DNA of 64,000 nucleotides from Sphingobacterium daejeonense (GCF_901472535.1 NZ_LR590470.1:4650001-4714000); one strand, 5' to 3'; positions 23,068-35,247 are shown, counted from the stretch's first letter. A program made the numbers and translations. Notes: generated from the letters alone by a model not told the origin.

Positions 23068-25739
23068 TTACTTAAAATTAAATATATATTTCAGGACCGC
23101 CATTCGACCTCTTAGTTGGTATTGATTGTGACTTTGCATATTCGCATTGATCATATATGTATCGAATGTTTTGATATTGGCCAAATTGGTTAGCGATAGC
23201 TCAAGGTCAGAATTCCATTTTTTGATTCTGTATCGAGCAAATGCATCCAGAAACAAATAGTTGATGTCGTCAAAACCGTCCTGTTTGTTGTAGAGGTGTC
23301 TCGCATTCATCCGTAAATAAATGGAATTGAAATATAGAGGCAAACCAATAGTTTGGGAAAGACCAAAAGAATTTTGATCTAAATCTCCATCGGAATTTTC
23401 TTGCTTATTCTGTGACCAACTCAAGCTTCCATGGTAAGAAAGGTTAATGCTTTTATAAACTTTACTCTCTATATTAGTCCGAATGGAATAATTATACTGT
23501 TTGTATGATAATAATTCTTGATTGAAAAGTTGATAATAATCCGATATTGACCATTGCGCATTGAGCTTTAAGGAACTTGCCCATTTAAAGATAAATTTAT
23601 CAAGACCGATATTGCTCGAAAATGTTTGAACTTGATTCTCTCTATCGACCAGCTGCGTGGTGCTGCTGTTATCACTGATCTGATTTGAGACCATATTTGA
23701 GGAAATTATCTGCGTATAACTTAAATCCTGCATTCAAAAATAGCATTTTCTTCGTCCTTGCAAATTTATAATCCAATGAAGCTGAGCGGTTTTCATGTTC
23801 GGCCAAGTTTGCAATATTGTTGGAGAGACTTCTATAGTTCCTCAGAACGATTCCTCTGTATACATTGTCGATATTTCCAAAGGATTTACTCCTTTGTAGC
23901 GTCAGGCTAAGCTCATCTTCATCGCTGATTAATAATTTTGAATTTAGGCTTGGCATAAGCAACAGGTTTTCCTGTTTTTTTATTGATATTGAAATTGGGA
24001 TCAGCATAACGAGTGATTTGCAATTCTAGAGGCAGGTTCAACTGCATGGAAAACCTGTTTTTCGACCAATCATATTGCGCTTCTACAGAAATATTATACC
24101 TTTTCCAATCCATATTATTCTTCAAGGAATCTCCAGAAATGGGATGAAGAATACCGAAAGATTCTCGAATAATAGAACTATTGAACCGCTGTTTGTCCAA
24201 TACCGTTCCCATTTGATAATTCTGTCTGATCCTTGTCGTTGGAATGCGATAACCTAAGGTTGCCCGAGAATACAAGGTTGGCACTTCAACGAATTGCTTA
24301 CTTAGGTCATAATCTATCCCATTATTCAATTTATCTGCAAATACTCCTGGGTTCAACCTTAATGTTTGAGGCTTATTCCCATAATCTAAATACCAATCTA
24401 GTTGAATGATATGATCACTGTTGGTTTTTGGGACATAAAATAGCTGATTCGAAAAACCTTTGATCTTTTCATCCAAAATGCCCTTATTCCCTGCGTGGTT
24501 AGAATAATTGTTTGCTCTTGAACTTTCCCAACTATATTCGAGATTCAGATTATTGCTCATGTATTGATTTGCTGTGTTTTTTGTTGCAGTAAATCTAAAT
24601 GATGTTATAAAATCTTCACTTTTCCGGTCTTGTATCTCTTGCAGAATAAACTTTTCTGACTCCGTCAGGTAAATATCTTCTCCTTCAAAATGGTTTCTGT
24701 CATTGCCAAGCAACAGTTGAATGTTAGATTTCAATTGCCAATCATCTTTTAAATTAACGAGGTTATTGGCATTTATGGAACCGTGATTATTGAAAAAATA
24801 ATTCGTCTTACCCAAAGGCGGAGCACCGACTGTCCCCAAGGACAATAAATTGTTTATCGGAGTTTTTCCTAACTTGGCCAGGATCGATGCTCTGTTGAAT
24901 CCTACGAAATCGCCTGCAAGGTCCTTCCCGATATTATTTCCTTGCAAAACATTCAAAAGCTTGAACTTTTTATTAAACAAAATACTGTTGACTTCAGCGT
25001 CGTATAGCTTCGGCAAACCAGCGCCGATTTTTATTTCCCCTGTCATTTTAAGCTTCGCTTCTTCCTTGATAACCAGGTTTAAAGCAACCGCATCACTGAG
25101 TCTCTTGTCTTTCAAAACTTTTAATGGTTCATGGTTTCTAAGCACCTGAACATCTTCTACCATCTTATGAGGTATGGTTTTGGTGCCAATTGCATACCGG
25201 TCATCCAATAAATCGTCACTGTCAATGTAGAGGTTAGAAATTGCCTGACCTTGATATTTTATTGATCCATTATCAGAAACCTCAATGCCCGGCATTTTTT
25301 TGAGTACATCTCCTATCGACCGATCCATTCCGTTGGCAAAACTACCTACATTATAAACCAATGTATCTCCGTGTTGCTGAATTGCCGGTTTTGATTTGAC
25401 CAAAATGGAATCTAAAAGGGTAACATTGGTCTCCAATTCGATATGTAAATTCTCTTTTACCTCATTGAGTTCATTTCTATATTTCTTATACCCCAAATGA
25501 TTGATTTCTAAGAAAATTTTCGAATCCACACCTTTGTTTTTGAATGAAAAAAATCCTTTAGTATCTGTCCGTTCGAAAACCTGAATTTTATTGTCAGATG
25601 ATTTCAGTAAAACAGATGCCGACGGAATTGGCTTTCCTGTCTGTTTGTCCAAAACAAAACCTTGTATAGCTTGTATTTGAGCAAATGATACAGAACTTAG
25701 AATCGAAAATAAAGCAGTTACAAGGATTCGAATAAGCAT
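23068..25739 (-). CDS. TonB-dependent receptor-like outer-membrane protein, GLPGLI partner (two frame breaks)
   Basis: About 890 residues. The signal peptide MLIRILVTALFSILSSVSFAQ is followed by a carboxypeptidase regulatory-like domain (GFVLDKQTGKPIPSASVLLK) and a plug-like region (GDVLKKMPGIEVSDNGSIKY). A beta-barrel ends in LKYIFNF-K. The type is the shorter, SusC-unrelated receptor family usually found next to GLPGLI proteins, as here: the GLPGLI gene ends 7 bp upstream. Breaks lie near 23950 and between 23700 and 23733, with clean continuation. The ligand is unknown; peptides or metals are possible. Confidence 0.87.
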
Positions 25740-25746
25740 CTAACAA

Positions 25747-26645
25747 TTATTGAGTTAGTTCAATTGGGTTATTCGTAACTTTTGATGGCTTATAGGAGTC
25801 ATCGCTTTTAATATTTACGGATTTAATATTGAGGTTTGATATATTTGTTGCCTTTGAAGTTGAACCGGGCCACCTTTAACCACCACTGCACCTCCAAACA
25901 TCACCTTTCCAGTAGTTCCTGAACGCCCTTGTTTTGATTGCAAATAAGCTTGTGGGTTAGACTTGAAGGCTTCTTCCAACTTCTTAACCTCTGTAGAGGT
26001 TGATTTTATGGCAGTTGAAGGTGCCTCTATTACAATTTGTGTTTCCCCATCTATTTTATCAAATCCCGCGTATTCAAATTTTACCTCATCTCGGCTATCT
26101 GTCGCAGTAAGAATTAATCCAGGTAATCCCTGTAACTTCCACGGCCCTGAAGAAAATGGCAAATCGGTGGTAAACCATGCAGTATACTTCCTGCCTTTAA
26201 AATCAGTTGTTGCTTTCTGACAGTTATAACCGCCAATATCTTTAGACTCATCATGTATTTCCCAAGTAGGAACTTCAAATTTACTGTCTATCAAAAAGCT
26301 GTCACCACCAAAACTTGCAAGTTCAATCGCCTTTTCTTGGGAAGGATAGAAAATATAATTGCGGTCGATAGAAGTAGTACTTTTACTCAGTACAATGTTG
26401 CCATCAAAACCCGCTTTATCCGTCTGTCTTTTCAAATCCTGATTTAATCTTTCAGAGGAATAGGATGTATAATAAGAGCTATTTTGACCCAAATAGGTAA
26501 CTACCTCGTCCCTTAGATGTTTATCTCGTTGCGTTGTATCATTGACATGCATGAAATTGTAATGTACTTTTGCGATAGGTTTTTCTTGAGCTGCAAGACA
26601 AAAAACAAAAGCCGATGCAACTATCGTAATCATTGTTCTTTTCAT
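25747..26645 (-). CDS. GLPGLI family protein (frame break near the C-terminus)
   Basis: A periplasmic or surface protein of about 299 residues with a signal peptide (MKRTMITIVASAFVFCLAAQ). The family signature is visible in SGPWKLQGLPGLILTATD. As written, the frame stops at 25815. A one-base change near 25870 (CCGGG) opens a C-terminus ending KVTNNPIELTQ at 25747, which matches the usual NP-x-EL ending of this family. The true gene therefore probably ends 7 bp before the TonB receptor start, forming the common GLPGLI-receptor operon. The family's biochemical role is not known. Confidence 0.88.
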
Positions 26646-26754
26646 AATTATTAGTTTTTAGTAAATCTACGGTTTTTTAGTAGAATAAAAAGAAAAAAGA
26701 GAATTTTGTTCTAACGCAACGAAATAAAATGAAAACCCATGAAAGTTTTTTTGA

Positions 26755-27717
26755 CTAAGGAATTGCTATTCCAAACATCTTAAGTTTGGTATCCAAGATT
26801 AAACTATAATCAGAAAAAAGCTTATTTCCGGTCATTCCTCCTATTCCCATCTTCAACATTTGCTGGACTTGAGAATCGCTGGCTCCTTCTATATAAGTTG
26901 CTCTATTAATATTGATTTTTCTGTTGCCTATTTCAATTTTTTGATTGGATGGATAGGAATGGGCTATCATTTTCTTTCCCCAAGAGTTTACTGAAAATAG
27001 GATGGGTCTTGAATTGGGTTTAGCGAGGTCTTCTGCAATTTCTTTGCTGGTTAATAACTCAAACATACTGGAGCCTGTATCAAAGTAAAGCAAGGTTTCT
27101 CTTTCATTGATGATTGAAGGCAATAATATGCTTCTATTTGAGTAAATAAAGGAATGTTGCAGCTTAAATTTTTCAGGAGCAGATTGCAATAACTCAATTC
27201 TTTTGTTTGGATAATCCATGACAGCAACTTTCCCATCTATAAAATCCGTTCCGATGGCACCAATAATCTCAATCTTTTGTTCATTGTTCCAATCAATTGT
27301 TGAGTCTCCATAATTCTTACTGTTGATTTGAACGAATCTTATGTGATTTTTATTTATACGGAGATCAAAATCAGACACCTGGTTCTGCAATATTTCGCTA
27401 GAAATACTCTTAGGATGTTTATCCTTAATGGCCTTTATTTTTCCATTATACAGCATGGAATAGGGTGACCCCGTATCAAATTGCATATAAAATTTTCGAG
27501 GGCAATTGTCCAAGTAAACCGGAATAAGTAAAGAGGTTTTTTCTTCCCATTCTGAATTTATTGAATCGCCATTCCATATAAAATCCATAGCTATATTTTC
27601 AGATGAAAAGACAATTGAACCTGTAGTATTGAACTGTGCCAAAAGTATTTCATTGGAAAAAAAGCAATAACAAAAACTGATGAATAATAACAGGAGGTTT
27701 TTGATGAGTGTGTCCAT
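26755..27717 (-). CDS. Bilobed aspartic protease-like protein with two DTGS motifs
   Basis: A 320-residue protein with an N-terminal signal/anchor (IKNLLLLFISFCYCFF). Two catalytic-type motifs are present: D81 in MQFDTGSPYS and D213 in LYFDTGSSMF. They lie about 130 residues apart, as in the two lobes of a pepsin-like enzyme or a fused retropepsin dimer. Other family traits are IIGAIGTDFIDG and GIGGMTGNKLFSDYS, which recall the hydrophobic-hydrophobic-Gly elements of aspartic proteases. A periplasmic or secreted peptidase is likely. It lies 109 bp upstream of the GLPGLI gene and 89 bp after the XRE regulator, all on the minus strand. Confidence 0.75.
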   Translation of the reverse strand: MDTLIKNLLLLFISFCYCFFSNEILLAQFNTTGSIVFSSENIAMDFIWNGDSINSEWEEKTSLLIPVYLDNCPRKFYMQFDTGSPYSMLYNGKIKAIKDKHPKSISSEILQNQVSDFDLRINKNHIRFVQINSKNYGDSTIDWNNEQKIEIIGAIGTDFIDGKVAVMDYPNKRIELLQSAPEKFKLQHSFIYSNRSILLPSIINERETLLYFDTGSSMFELLTSKEIAEDLAKPNSRPILFSVNSWGKKMIAHSYPSNQKIEIGNRKININRATYIEGASDSQVQQMLKMGIGGMTGNKLFSDYSLILDTKLKMFGIAIP

Positions 27718-27806
27718 TTCTTTAAGATTTATTTATGGTACCAAATCTATTTAAGAAACATTGGAATATTGCCGGCATAGACCCGACATTTACACGTCTT
27801 TCTCTG

Positions 27807-28418
27807 TTATATGGCTGTAGGAAGCGATAAACTTGACTCGCTCATTTTTTTATTAAGCTTTAAAATACCTCGAATTATAAAAATAGTATTCAAGAAATAC
27901 ATAATTATTAATGGCCACAAATAGTGGATAAGACTCCCTCCAGGCAGGTATCGAACAACTGTAAAATTATATGCTACAGTAAGCATCATAATCAGGGATA
28001 AGGATATTACCCAATAAACTTGTTCAATAATAATTTTGCGTCCTCTTCGCAGTGTATTTTGATCTTTGATTTTTGAAGTTTTAAAGACAATAATTGGGAT
28101 CAAAAAATGGATCAAGGGAATAAAAAGAAATGAGAAAGATGATAAATATAAAATCTTCAGAAAAGTTTTATTCTCATCATACGAGGTTTGGTCTGTTAGG
28201 GTTTGAGTTATCATGTCCTGGTTTTGAACAGTCATGAATTCTTCAAACTCAACCTCTAATGATTTGGCTAGATTCTGAAGTGTATATGCTCTTGGGATTG
28301 TTTCACCGCTTTCAATCCTTTGGATTGTTCGTACAGTTACACCTGCACGTTCTGCCAATTGCTCTTGTGTCAATCCTTTTTGTTTTCGGAGAAGCGCTAT
28401 TTTCTGAGACAATTCCAT
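27807..28418 (-). CDS. Membrane-attached XRE-family regulator
   Basis: The start at 28418 (MELSQKIALLRKQKG) is preferred, because an upstream in-frame start would add ten atypical residues. Residues 1-65 are a Cro/C1 helix-turn-helix (LTQEQLAERAGVTVRTIQRIESGE). After a short linker, three or four transmembrane helices follow (FSFLFIPLIHFLIPIIVF; WVISLSLIMMLTVAYNF; LWPLIIMYFLNTIFI). This Bacteroidota arrangement keeps a DNA-binding domain at the membrane. It lies upstream of the aspartic protease gene and may regulate it or itself; no operator was identified. Confidence 0.85.
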   Translation of the reverse strand: MELSQKIALLRKQKGLTQEQLAERAGVTVRTIQRIESGETIPRAYTLQNLAKSLEVEFEEFMTVQNQDMITQTLTDQTSYDENKTFLKILYLSSFSFLFIPLIHFLIPIIVFKTSKIKDQNTLRRGRKIIIEQVYWVISLSLIMMLTVAYNFTVVRYLPGGSLIHYLWPLIIMYFLNTIFIIRGILKLNKKMSESSLSLPTAI

Positions 28419-28543
28419 AACTCGATTATTGGATATTAAGGTAAACAAAAAATTAAGTAAATTAACCTAATATTCACAGCTATCTTTTACAATGAAAAAT
28501 CCATTTTTTAGCTTCACGTGGAACTTGGGAATTGTGACAATTA

Positions 28544-29428
28544 TTAAAGCGTCAGGAACTTCTGTCTATATTCTTTTGGGGTTACTCCGACAAAAGTTTT
28601 GAATTGTTTGTTAAAATTCGATAGGGTATTAAATCCTGAGTCATAACAGATCTGGGACACACTCATGTTCTCGGAGTTTGAGAGCAATTTGCAAGCATGA
28701 CTGATTCGGAGTTCTGCAATGAAATAAGAAAATGTCTTGCTGGTTTTTGCCGTAAAATATCGGCTAAAAGAAGTAGAAGTCATGCTCAATAATGCTGCAA
28801 CTTCATCTAAGGTGATTTTTTTCTTGAAATTTGTAAAAGCATAATTGTAAACAATGTTTATGCGGTTGGTTTCAACTTCCTTCGGTTCATCAAGGATCTC
28901 TCCATAATGAAGTAAGTTGTATTCATTGCTCTTGGCAAGTACTCCTAAAATCTTCAACAGTTGGATAACGCTTTCCATTCCGTGCAAATGCAAGAGCCCA
29001 TGCATCAATTCAATGGTTTCTGTTGCAGTTTCTCCATGAATCTCCATCCCATGCCTTACTTTTCCCAATAGGATCTTTAGCTGATTGAACTCCTCCTTCT
29101 CAATGAACTTTTCCAATGCTGAGCCATTGAGATAAATAACCAACCCTTTACTCCTTTTATCAGACTGCGGATCAAAATAATAGTCCTCACTTCGCCAAAG
29201 ATGAGGAATATTGGGTCCAATAAAGGTCAGGTCCCTTTACCAAAGGACTTCATGGTATTGCCGATAAACTTGGTCCCCGACCCTTCCAATACTAGAAAAA
29301 AGTTGATATTCAGAATGTGCGTGCCAGGTGGGATCAAAGTGATTCTCACTAAGCTTCCTGATCGCAAAAATACGAGACGCAGGAATTCTGGTTTTCTGAA
29401 CTGCAGGCTTCTTGAAGTTTATATCCAT
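28544..29428 (-). CDS. AraC-family transcriptional regulator (two frame breaks)
   Basis: About 294 residues. The N-terminal cupin-like sensor domain has FDPTWHAHSEYQLF and, in the next frame, LVLEGSGTKFIG and GDLTFIGPNIPHLW. The C-terminal AraC DNA-binding domain has ITLDEVAALLSMTSTSFSRYF and the second helix set ISQICYDSGFNTLSNFNKQF-like text, ending GVTPKEYRQKF. Breaks in a T6 run near 29312 and a G3 run near 29233 are each repaired by one base. It is divergent from the epimerase-Gfo/Idh-ThuA operon (260-bp gap) and is the obvious candidate regulator, presumably sensing a sugar. Confidence 0.9.
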
Positions 29429-29687
29429 GCTCGGTTTATATATTCTTTCCTCTAAGGAATGGTAGATTTTGGTTGCTTAAATTTAAGAGTTCACTGAGCA
29501 AATACCAAGAAATAATAGGATAAATGTGCGATTGTTTTCCAAAGATGAAGGCCTTACCCGACTATTTTGACAAAATACAGTCAGTTTTGGATTATTCATA
29601 GGTATACCGAAATCTTTAATTGGCGTAATTTAGAGGATAAGGATTTCCTTAACATCAATTTAAATCGACCAAAACACATTATAAACT

Positions 29688-30568
29688 ATGGCATTAGATG
29701 TAAAATTGGGTGTAAGTACTTGGGTATGGACTTCTCCTTTCAATACGGAGGAGGCACCGGCCTTATTCAAAAAAATTGCGGATTTAGGATATGACGCTGT
29801 TGAGATTCGCAGTTGAGGACCCCCAATTGATTGATACTGACAAAATTCGAGCTGAATTAGAGAAAAATGGCCTAAGCGTTATTGTCTGTGGTGCTTTCGG
29901 AACTAGTAGAGACCTGACGAGTGATGATCCTGAACTGCAAAGAAAACTCCCTCATTTATATCGAAGAATGTTTAAAAATAGCAAGGGAATTGGGTTCTGC
30001 GTTTTTCGCTGGCCCCATGTACTCGGCTGTTGGAAAGGCAAGGATGATACCCAAGGAAGAGCGAGAAGTAGAATGGTCCCGAGCCGTTGAAAACCTTAGG
30101 ACTGTATGTGAAATTGCTTCTTCCATGGAGTTGGAAATAGCACTGGAACCTCTTAACCGATTTGAATCTGATCTTGTCAACAATGTTGATGACGTGCTCC
30201 AAATGATTGAAGACATCAACCATCCTGCAGCAAAGATATGCCTGGATATGTTTCACATGAATATTGAGGAACGCGATCCTGGCTTAGCAATTCGTAAAGC
30301 CGGGGACAAGCTATTGCATGTTCAGGTCTCTGAGAATTATCGGGGGACGCCCGGTTCTGGAAATGCAAGCTGGAATGAGTATCGCAAAGCCTTGGAAGCA
30401 ATAGACTATAAAGGTGTTGTTTCCATTGAGAGCTTTACTCCAGAGAATAAAGAATTAGCAGGAGCAGTATGCATTTGGCGCAAGCTGGCAGAAGATCAAG
30501 ACACTTTTGCGCGCGATGGGTATACCTTCTTGAAAAATTGGACCACAGAAAATAATATAGAAAACTGA
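29688..30568 (+). CDS. Sugar epimerase/isomerase, D-tagatose 3-epimerase-like TIM barrel (two frame breaks)
   Basis: About 293 residues starting MALDVKLGVSTWVWTSPF. The barrel carries the metal and proton-transfer residues of the ketose 3-epimerase family: Glu in LEPLNRFES, Asp in CLDMFHMN, His in HVQVSENYRGTPGSG, and the C-terminal Glu in VSIESF. Reversible C3 epimerisation of a ketose or a keto-sugar derivative is expected, in the cytoplasm. Frame changes near 29808 and 29950 interrupt it, but the protein is collinear (DAVEI|AVEDPQ and ELQRK|YIEECLK). It is 6 bp from the downstream oxidoreductase gene and starts an apparent operon. Confidence 0.87.
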
Positions 30569-30574
30569 TAATTT

Positions 30575-31710
30575 ATGGATAGCAAAGAAAAAATTAATGT
30601 AGCAATAGTTGGATTAGGCTTTGGAGCAGAGTTTATTCCTATTTATCAGCAGCATCCTGATGCGAATATGTATGCCATTTGTCAGCGCAATGAAGAAAAC
30701 TTAATGAGATTGGCGATGCCTTTGGCGTGGAAAAGAGATATACGGATTACGATGAGATGTTAAAAGATGAACAGATCGATGCTGTACACATCAATACGCC
30801 TATACCTAATCATGCTGAGCAATCCATAAAGGCTCTTAGGGCAGGCAAACATGTTGCTTGTACAGTCCCAATGGCAACAACGGTAGAGGAGTGCCGACAG
30901 ATTGTGGAGGCGGTTGAAGAAACAGGCCTGACCTATATGATGATGGAAACAGTGGTATATGCTCGGGAATTTTTGTTTATGAAAGAACTGTATGAGAAGG
31001 GAGATCTAGGCAAGATACAATTTCTAAAAGCCAGCCATCAGCAAGATATGGATGGATGGCCAAATTATTGGCCGGGCTTACCTCCTATGCATTATGCTAC
31101 ACATTGTGTTGGGCCAGTGTTAGGATTGACAAGAAGTGAGGCAGAATATGTGTCCTGCTTCGGCTCAGGAACCATTAGAGAAGATCTAATAGGTCATTAT
31201 AATTCACCATTTGCTGTAGAAACAGCGCATATTAAGTTTAAAAATTCTGACTTAAGTGCACATGTCTATCGGTCATTGTTTGACACGGCAAGACAATACA
31301 GGGAAAGTTTTGAAGTTTATGGCTCCAAAAAGGCTGTTGAATGGCCATTGATTGAAGGTAAGCCATTGGTAATGCATGTTGCCAAAAAACCAGAACCAGA
31401 AATTCCTGAAGAAGTTGAATGTCCAGATTATGCACATTTACTTCCTGAACCTATACAGCATTTTACTACTGGCGGTGTGTATGATGAAGAAGAAAATCAG
31501 CACTTATCCTTCAGTCAAGGTGCTGGGCATGGTGGCTCTCATCCGCATTTGGTTCATGAATTCATCGATGCCCTGAAGAATGGCAGACAGCCGTTCCCTA
31601 ATGCAAGGCAATCTGCGAACATAACCTGTGTAGGTATTTTGGCACACGAATCTGCCCTGAAAGGAGGTGAGATTATTTATCTGCCATCATTCACTTGGGA
31701 AGCTGAATAA
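30575..31710 (+). CDS. Gfo/Idh/MocA family oxidoreductase lacking the EKP lysine (one frame break)
   Basis: About 378 residues. The Rossmann N-terminus is VAIVGLGFGAEFIP, followed by HINTPIPNHAEQSIKAL, and the C-terminal alpha/beta substrate domain includes HYATHCVGPVLGL and VYRSLFDTARQYRESF. At the place where most members have CEKP-x-A, this one reads KHVACTVPMATT, so the usual catalytic or anchoring Lys is missing. This variant occurs in some sugar-acting members; the reaction could be oxidation or a redox-neutral step with bound NAD(H). A break near 30712 (GATTGGCG) is simple to repair. It sits between the epimerase and the ThuA enzyme. Confidence 0.88.
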
Positions 31711-31747
31711 ACCTGTCGAATTTGAAGAAAACAATTATTAAATAAAG

Positions 31748-34700
31748 ATGAATAGGATATTTAATTTGTTGCTGATGTTATTTGTTGCCCTCTCGATTTG
31801 GGGATGCAACGAAGATAACAAGCCCAGAAGACTAGAATTGTTCTTTTTTAGGACACGATAGCAAACACCATGACTCCGAGTTACTAGCAGATATTTTATC
31901 CAAGGAGTATTTTGAAGATGGAATAAACATTACCTATTCAAATGATCCCGAAGATCTAAAACGCTCAGACCTGCACAAGTTTGACGGACTGATTCTCTAT
32001 GCAAACCATGATACCATCAGCGAATCACAAGCTAAGGCATTGTTGGATTACGTTGCTTCTGGCAAAGGATTTATCCCTATTCATTCGGCATCTTTCTGTT
32101 TTCGAAATTCTGATGAGGTCGTAAAACTAATCGGGGGTCAGTTCAAAAGCCATGAAGGGGGTTCATTTGGTGCCGAAATCATCAAGCCCGAGCATCCGTC
32201 TATGCAAGGTCTTACCCCTTTTGTGACAGAATGGGATGAAACCTATGTCCACGATCTTTTTGCGGATGACATAGATGTCCTGATGGAACGGGTGGACAGC
32301 TCGCATAGAGAACCTTATACTTGGGTGAAGGATTACGGAAAAGGAAGGGTTTTCTACACCGCATTTGGACATGATGAAAGAACATTCCGCAATCCTGGAT
32401 TTATCAAACTGGTAAAGAATGGGATTCTGTGGGCTGTTGGTGAAAAGGCTGTGGATAGAATGAAGAAATATGTGATCGCAAAACCTAAATATGAGGAAGC
32501 AAGGATGCCAAATTACGAGCGTCGTGACCCTCCTCCGCGTTACCAGCATCCTTTAAGTCCTGAAGAGTCACAAACATTGGTACAGATTCCGGTTGGTTTT
32601 CGATTGGAACTTTTTGCTAGTGAACCCGAAATAAAGAAACCCATTTCCATGGATTGGGATGAAAAAGGAAGACTCTGGATCATCGAGACCATTGACTACC
32701 CTAATACCGTAAAAAGCGATAAAGGTCAAGGTGGTGACCGGATTACCATATGTGAGGACACTAATAATGATGGAAAGGCAGATAAATTCACCGTCTTTGC
32801 TGAGGGGCTGAATCTTCCTACATCATTGGTGTTTTCAGATGGTGGTGTTATCGTGGCACAGGCACCGCATTTCTTATTTCTAAAAGATACTGATGGAGAT
32901 GATAAAGCGGATGTCCGCAAGGTTATTATGGATGGATGGGGAACTTTTGATACACATGCTGGTCCTTCTAACTTAAAATATGGTATTGACAATAAAATTT
33001 GGGGAACTGTAGGCTATTCGGGCTTTGAAGGATCCATAGCTGGTAAAAATTTCAAATTTGGCTCTGGAGCTTTTAATTTTGATCCATCAGTCAAAAACTT
33101 TGAATTTCTGGGAAATACAACCAATAATACTTGGGGATTGGGCTTCTCAGAAGATGCTGATGTTTTTATCTCCACAGCAAACAATGAACACAGTAATTTC
33201 TTGGCTATACCTCAACGGTACTATCAAAAAGCTAACCTGAATGAAAGAGGGATTGAAAAAATTGATGGTCATTATAAAATACATGAGTTAACAAAGGAAT
33301 TGCGTCAAGTAGATGTTTTCGGTGGGTTCACCGCAGCAACAGGACACAATCTATATACCGCAAGGGCATTTCCTAAAGAATATTGGAACCGTGTTGCATT
33401 TATCGCCGAGCCTACGGGCAGATTGATCCATCGCCATATTTTGGAGCAATCTGGATCTGGCTTTAAGGAAAAAGGAGACGGTTGGAATGTCGTTGCCAGT
33501 TCAGACAATTGGTTTGGTCCTGTGGAGGCGAAAGTGGGTCCCGACGGAGCACTATGGTTTTTGGATTGGTATAATTTCATTATCCAGCACAACCCAACTC
33601 CTGATGGATTCGACAATGGTGAGGGTAATGCCTACATCGATCCTTTAAGAGACAATAAGAAAGGTAGAATTTACCGTCTTGTTTATGAAGATGCCGATAA
33701 ACAAAAACACTATAAATTGGACGGAAAGAAACCAAGTAATCTCGTTGATGCTTTGGAAAGTGACAATATGTTTTGGCGCTTAACTGCACAGCGATTATTG
33801 GTCGAGTCCAAAGACAAATCCGTAGCAAAGAGCTTGCACAGTTTAATCAAAGATGAATCAGTTGACCAAGTAAATGTTAATGGAGGTGCTATTCACGCCA
33901 TTTGGACCTTACACGGCTTAGGTCTGTTGTCTGGTGAGGATAAAACTAGCACAGCCGTTGTTTTGGATGCTTTGAAACATCCTGCACCTGGTGTTAGAAG
34001 GGCTGTTATACAAGCATTGCCGAAAACTCCAGAAAATATTCAAAAGATACTTTCATCAGGAGTGATCAAGGACAAAGATTTGCGTGTCCGATTGGCAACC
34101 ATATTGGCATTGGCAGACGCTAGTCCTAGCCCACAAGTTGGAAAAGCAATTTTTGAAGCTGTCCAACAACCGGAAAACGAAAAAGATAAATGGCTGTTCC
34201 ATAGTTTGCAGATCGCAGGAGCAATTCATCAAAAAGCATTTGCTGACGAATTCAAAAAGAAGCTCGGTGATCTCGACCTAACGAATGTAAACGGGTCATT
34301 GGCAGAACGAATTTTGTTGGGGAATAACATGTCTGTTTTTTCTAATGCGAATGCTAATGCGGGGATAATTGCACCAAATCAGATTTCAGACTTAGCAGGC
34401 CAAGAACTGCACTTCTCAGCAAAGGTTATGAAAAAAGATGATAAAGCCTTGGAAGGCGTAATAGTGTCCTACGGCGATAAATCAAATGGATATATCGTAT
34501 ACATAAAAGATGGAAAACTTCAGTTTAGAGTTAATCAAATGGGGCGAAAAACCGCTATCTCGTCGGATAAAGATTTTGGTTCGGACTTTAATGTTAGGAC
34601 TTCCCTCCTTTCTGATGGTAAAATGATCTTATATGTAAATGGTAAACCCGAAGCTGAGGGTGTCACCAGCGGCCTTTACAATGCAAAACCAAACGGACCT

Positions 34701-35240
34701 ATTCTTTTCGGAAAATCTAGTCCATCGGATAAATCGGATGAAGTCAATGCTGACAGCCCCGGAGATTTCACGAATAATTTTAATTTCACCGGAACATTGG
34801 ATGACGGTCGTTTAGTAGCCATGAATAAAGCCAATATCTCAACCACGGAATCGCCTATTGCTGACAAAGAAATCAGAATTAAGACCTTGGTGGGAAAAAT
34901 GGAATATGACATTACTAATTTTACCGCCAAAGCTGGATCTACATTAAAGATTGTTTTTGAAAACAATGACCATATGCAGCACAACTTGTTGATTCTAAAA
35001 CAAGGAAGTTTAGACCGTGTTGGTAAAGCAGCAGACGAATTAGCACAACAACCGAATGCTATCGATCTGCAATATATACCAACAACATCGGATGTACTGT
35101 TCAGTACACCTTTGGTGGATCCTGGAGAAACAGTAGAACTAAACATCAAAGTGCCAGATGGAGCAGGCGATTATCCATTTGCCTGTACATTCCCCGGGCA
35201 TTGGAGAATTATGAATGGTGTAATGAAAGTCACAAAGTAA
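31748..35240 (+). CDS. Giant lipoprotein: ThuA + dehydrogenase-type propeller + HEAT + LamG-like + azurin-like cupredoxin (one frame break)
   Basis: About 1163 residues. MNRIFNLLLMLFVALSIWGC is a lipoprotein signal; a T6 run at 31844-31849 breaks the frame just after it (F-LGHDSKHHDSELL). Residues about 30-260 are ThuA-like, a glutamine-amidotransferase-type fold tied to sugar utilisation (GKGFIPIHSASFCF; FYTAFGHDERTF). The propeller follows (VQIPVGFRLELFASEPEIKKP), with loops DTNNDGKAD and DTDGDDKAD, then HEAT repeats. A concanavalin-like segment includes ELHFSAKVMKKDD and ILYVNGKPEAEG. The C-terminal cupredoxin has CTFPGHWRIM. It resembles the enzyme at 18077 from the propeller onward and ends the epimerase operon. 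Confidence 0.87.
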
Positions 35241-35247
35241 TCATAAG

